Shown one piece after another: positions 61,360-64,000 of a stretch of DNA of 64,000 bases (positions within the stretch are counted from its first letter, which is position 1; each line of letters opens with the position of its first letter). Source of the DNA: Stieleria varia (GTDB taxonomy: Bacteria; Planctomycetota; Planctomycetia; Pirellulales; Pirellulaceae); the NCBI RefSeq assembly GCF_038443385.1, contig NZ_CP151726.1:186001-250000 (forward strand), read 5' to 3'. Position numbers and translations under genes: made by a program. The notes below the pieces were generated by a model. The model saw only the letters and a program-made list of their open reading frames with translations. It searched no databases and was not told where the DNA came from.

Positions 61360-63015
61360 TCACGCCGATGCCGGGGTTGATTCCAACAGGCTGATGATCA
61401 GAGGCAGGAGCTGTTTTTTGCGACTGACGACCTCGTTGAGCTTGTACAACCGGTCTTCCAATTCCGGATAGTTGATGTCCTCCCAGCCGTTGGGCTCGCT
61501 GCTCATCAACAACAAACTGCCGTTGCTGGCGATGTCGGTGATCAACAGAGAGGAGAACTCCAAACGATGTTCTTGGGCCAATCGACACAAGGCGTCGGAA
61601 AGTTCGTCCTTGCGTTGCCAGAACAGGTCGAATCCGATTTCTTCGATTTGTGAGATCGAGAACCGCCGGCCGCCTTCTTCGAATTCTTTGCAGTCCTCTC
61701 GGACGACCTGATCGGGAGTACGTGTTCGCAACGCCGAGCCGACTTCAAAGAATTCGTTGGCAAATTCATCCAGGCGGACCTTGCAATGCGTTTGCAACCA
61801 CTGCAACAAGTCTCGGTCGGTGTCCGTGGTGGTGGGCGATCGCAGATAGAGTGTATCACTGATCATGCCCGAAGCCATGCACAGTGCGATTTCGGGACCC
61901 GGTGCGATGCCCGCTTGTCGAAACATTTTTGCGACCAACGTGCAAGTCGAACCGACGGGCTCCATCGTCAATCGCAGGGGCCGCGACGACCGCAGGGAGC
62001 CGCCCAGGCGATGGTGATCCAAGACCTCGACGATGTCCGCTTCGTCCGCTCCGGCGACCGCCTGCCCAATTTCGTTGTGATCAACGAGTACCAGTTCGCG
62101 TTGCGGCGGGTTGACCAAATCGCTCTTGCTCAGCACGCCGATCAGCTCGCCGTCTTCGATGACCGGAAAGACGGCTTGGGAGGAGCGAAAGATCGCCTGC
62201 CGTGCTTCGGCGACCGGCATCCTGGCCGGCAACGACATGAAATCCGTCGTCACCACACCGGAAATCAATTGTGCCGCCTTCATCCTCATCGTGGTCGTTG
62301 CGGTATCGAACGGACTCATGATCACCGAGATCCCGCGTGCTTGAGCGAGCTGGACCAAGCCACTGGACAACTCGTATCCACCGGTGACGACGAGGGCACG
62401 GACGCCGAGTTCCAAGGCGGGCAATTGAATGGTCGGACGATCGCCACTGACGACGACCAATTTGTCGGCCGGGAAGCTCTTGATGTGCTCGGTAAATCCA
62501 CCAGCGCTCATCGCACCCACGCTGAGAATCAAATCATCCACGCGCTCGGGTTCGACCGCGTGTTGAAAACTGCCACCGAGCACCGACACGATCTTGTTCA
62601 AGTTCGTCGTCACCAATCGGGCTTGTGTGGGATCGACGCCGCTGTGCAGCACGAGTTCCAACAAGTCCAACAGATTGACCAAACCGATGACGCCTCCATC
62701 ATCATCCACCACCGGAATACTGCGCAACCCCCGTTCGTCCATTCGACGGTACACGTCAAAGAACACTTCGTCGGACTTGGCCACGGTGACGTCACGCTGA
62801 CAAACGTCTTCGATCACCGGACGAACATCCATGATGATCCGCGGAGGCGACACGCCGGCTTTCTGCAACGCGAACTCGGTGCGTTCGTTCGGGGCGCCGC
62901 AACATGCAGCGACCGCATCGGGCCGCGTCGTACGTCTCAGAAAATCCGCATAGGCGATCGCGCTGCAAATGGCATCGGTGTCGGGATTGCGGTGGCCAAA
63001 TACCAACAGAGACAT
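61360..63015 (-). CDS. Putative manganese-dependent inorganic pyrophosphatase (DHH-CBS-DRTGG type)
   Basis: The 551-aa protein hydrolyses pyrophosphate in the family II (DHH) manner. The N-terminal DHH motif is 'LVFGHRNPDTDAICSAIAYADFL'; later 'VLVDHNEIGQAV' and 'IVEVLDHHRLGG' supply the other metal ligands. Between them lie a CBS domain ('RGLRSIPVVDDDGGVIGLV', about 95-115), a DRTGG-like domain (about 170-250) and a second CBS ('SSQAVFPVIEDGELIGVL'). This is the nucleotide-regulated long form, which in known cases is inhibited by AMP and ADP. Its ATG overlaps the stop of the flavoprotein gene by 1 bp (TGATG), so the two are translationally coupled. Confidence 0.93.
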   Translation of the reverse strand: MSLLVFGHRNPDTDAICSAIAYADFLRRTTRPDAVAACCGAPNERTEFALQKAGVSPPRIIMDVRPVIEDVCQRDVTVAKSDEVFFDVYRRMDERGLRSIPVVDDDGGVIGLVNLLDLLELVLHSGVDPTQARLVTTNLNKIVSVLGGSFQHAVEPERVDDLILSVGAMSAGGFTEHIKSFPADKLVVVSGDRPTIQLPALELGVRALVVTGGYELSSGLVQLAQARGISVIMSPFDTATTTMRMKAAQLISGVVTTDFMSLPARMPVAEARQAIFRSSQAVFPVIEDGELIGVLSKSDLVNPPQRELVLVDHNEIGQAVAGADEADIVEVLDHHRLGGSLRSSRPLRLTMEPVGSTCTLVAKMFRQAGIAPGPEIALCMASGMISDTLYLRSPTTTDTDRDLLQWLQTHCKVRLDEFANEFFEVGSALRTRTPDQVVREDCKEFEEGGRRFSISQIEEIGFDLFWQRKDELSDALCRLAQEHRLEFSSLLITDIASNGSLLLMSSEPNGWEDINYPELEDRLYKLNEVVSRKKQLLPLIISLLESTPASA

Positions 63016-63671
63016 CAGGAGGATCCAGTCAAAGGTGTGTGCCGTGTGCAGTTCGTTTGGAACAGTTTTGTGATTGCGTCAAGGATGGTCTCTGGCTCGC
63101 TCATCCGCCCGGTTCCCAGAACTCGGCAACTGAGCCACCCCGATTCGGGGCCGACGAAATGGCAACCATCTTCCTGCAAGACTTGGACGTTTCGCTGAAC
63201 CGCCGGCTTGTTCCACATCGGATCGCTCATTGCCGGTGCCAATAGAACGGGACAGTTGACTTGCAAGTAGAGCGTACTGATCAAATCATCGGCAATCCCG
63301 CCGGCAAACTTGGCCAACAGATTCGCGGTGGTGGGAGCGACCACCATCAAGTCGAGATCCTTTGCCAATTCGATATGCGGTCCCAGCGGGTACGCGGGAT
63401 CAAAACCGCCCATCGCCACTTGTCGGCCGGACAGGGCAGCGAGCGTCGCCGGCCCCAGGAACTCGGTGGCCGATTTGGTCATCGCGGTGCGGACACGATG
63501 GCCTTGTTGAACCAGCTTGCTGCACAAGGCGGCGGACTTGAACGCCGCAATGCCGCCGCCAACGGCCAGCAGGATGTTTCGCGAGGGATCTGCTTCGCGC
63601 GAGGGGGCGGATTTCGATGGAGCACCGCCGGTTGGCGCATCGGAATCGCCGGCTGGCGGATTGGGTTTCAT
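63015..63671 (-). CDS. CoaC-like flavoprotein (phosphopantothenoylcysteine decarboxylase domain)
   Basis: The 218-aa protein matches the flavoprotein domain that decarboxylates phosphopantothenoylcysteine in coenzyme A synthesis: 'ILLAVGGGIAAFKSAALCSKLVQQGHRVRTAMTKSATEFL', 'DLDLMVVAPTTANLLAKFAGGIADDLI' and 'PVLLAPAMSDPMWNKPAVQRNVQVLQEDG' with the PAMxxxM motif. The CoaB ligase half is absent, so it is the stand-alone CoaC form or a related peptidyl-Cys decarboxylase. The start at 63671 was chosen because the longer frame runs through a family E repeat. It is coupled by TGATG to the pyrophosphatase. Confidence 0.9.
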   Translation of the reverse strand: MKPNPPAGDSDAPTGGAPSKSAPSREADPSRNILLAVGGGIAAFKSAALCSKLVQQGHRVRTAMTKSATEFLGPATLAALSGRQVAMGGFDPAYPLGPHIELAKDLDLMVVAPTTANLLAKFAGGIADDLISTLYLQVNCPVLLAPAMSDPMWNKPAVQRNVQVLQEDGCHFVGPESGWLSCRVLGTGRMSEPETILDAITKLFQTNCTRHTPLTGSS

Positions 63672-63770
63672 AACAGTAGTAAATTGGCAGCGGTGGAAAT
63701 GTGTGTCACGCCGAAGCGATTCTACTCGTCCGGCGGCGAGACGACTAGCGAGCGACTTGTGGGGTCCTAG

Positions 63771-63895
63771 TGCATCGTCCAGTCTTAGAACGTGGGTTCG
63801 GTAGATGAACCGTTTTGGCGTTAGCCATGGTTTTCGTGACACAACCGTGGCTAACGCCAAAACGGCTAACCCCAAAATCAAGACTGGACGATGCA
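63771..63895. mobile_element. Family E palindromic element (125 bp) flanked by CTAG, inverted orientation
   Basis: Third full copy, same length, reversed relative to 13387 and 51546. CTAG is at 63767-63770 and 63896-63899. It lies in the 329-bp gap upstream of the coaC-like gene, which otherwise shows no gene. Confidence 0.9.
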
Positions 63896-63899
63896 CTAG

Positions 63900-64000
63900 C
63901 CTGGATTATTCACAACCCGACGCGTCAGCGAGGGATACTCGGTAAATCCCTCGCTGACGCGTCGGGTTGTGAAAAACAATCTGCATTTCCCAGCGATGCC
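63900..64000. mobile_element. Family A-core element starting at a shared CTAG (runs off the window)
   Basis: It begins CCTGGATTATTCACAACCC directly after the CTAG that ends the family E copy. It contains the most complete family A palindrome: 26-bp perfect arms at 63911-63936 and 63946-63971 around ACTCGGTAA. Then 'AACAATCTGCATTTCCCAGC' follows as in the copy at 42719 (inverted). The right end is outside the window. Confidence 0.88.

Noticed and set aside
61786..63198. Long plus-strand frame of 470 codons
   Set aside because: Antisense to the DHH-CBS pyrophosphatase, which has clear motifs; the plus-strand product has none.
63672..63896. N-terminal extension of the CoaC-like protein
   Set aside because: It is translated from a CTAG-flanked family E element and has no protein-like character.

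Overview
The window looks like chromosomal DNA from a planctomycete of the Rhodopirellula/Pirellulaceae type. This is inferred from gene content: two formylglycine sulfatases plus a sulfatase remnant, two FAD-dependent oxidoreductases with golvesin/xanthan-lyase-like tails, Tat-exported Gfo/Idh/MocA and sugar-isomerase proteins, a PEP-CTERM protease, Cys/Gly/Pro-rich lipoproteins, few Shine-Dalgarno sequences, and a very high density of interspersed palindromic repeats. No rRNA, tRNA, CRISPR array, phage module or transposase gene was recognised.

Layout. 401-4433 (-): NlpC/P60-like protein and a FAD oxidoreductase-golvesin-sulfatase fusion. 4849-6558 (-): glnS. 6894-11596 (-): CrtI-like oxidoreductase, a small membrane protein and a trypsin-LamG-SirB1 fusion. 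11746-13101 (-): dihydroorotase. 13533-14618 (-): secreted protein. 14878-18640 (+): three envelope proteins, two of them paralogous. 19264-23151: glutamine amidotransferase, sialate O-acetylesterase, PEP-CTERM protease. 23769-27479 (-): membrane MutS-like ATPase and a polytopic membrane protein. 27772-35600: carbohydrate catabolism and small enzymes (Gfo/Idh/MocA, sulfatase, DinB, VOC, ConA-like protein, GT1 glycosyltransferase). 35886-38524 (-): sugar isomerase and RNase Y. 39281-44411 (+): tilS, second FAD oxidoreductase, fumC. 44952-49048 (+): small secreted protein, membrane protein/phosphoesterase pair, lipoprotein. 49225-51494: divergent metF and EEP-family nuclease. 51858-54212 (+): caspase-like/PQQ-propeller protein. 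55689-60930 (-): a giant Gly-rich protein and a TerB/CbbX-type AAA+/zinc-ribbon ATPase. 61027-63671: small membrane protein, DHH-CBS pyrophosphatase and CoaC-like flavoprotein.

How the genes work together: the sulfatases, esterase, FAD-golvesin proteins, Gfo/Idh/MocA protein, sugar isomerase and ConA-like protein form a scattered kit for breaking down sulfated or acetylated polysaccharides. glnS, pyrC, tilS, fumC, metF, rny and the coaC-like gene are housekeeping. Two candidates for undescribed biology stand out. One is the Gly-rich/AAA+ gene pair. The other is a set of small non-autonomous palindromic elements that sit precisely between CTAG tetranucleotides, are nested inside each other, and have empty sites preserved within this same window.
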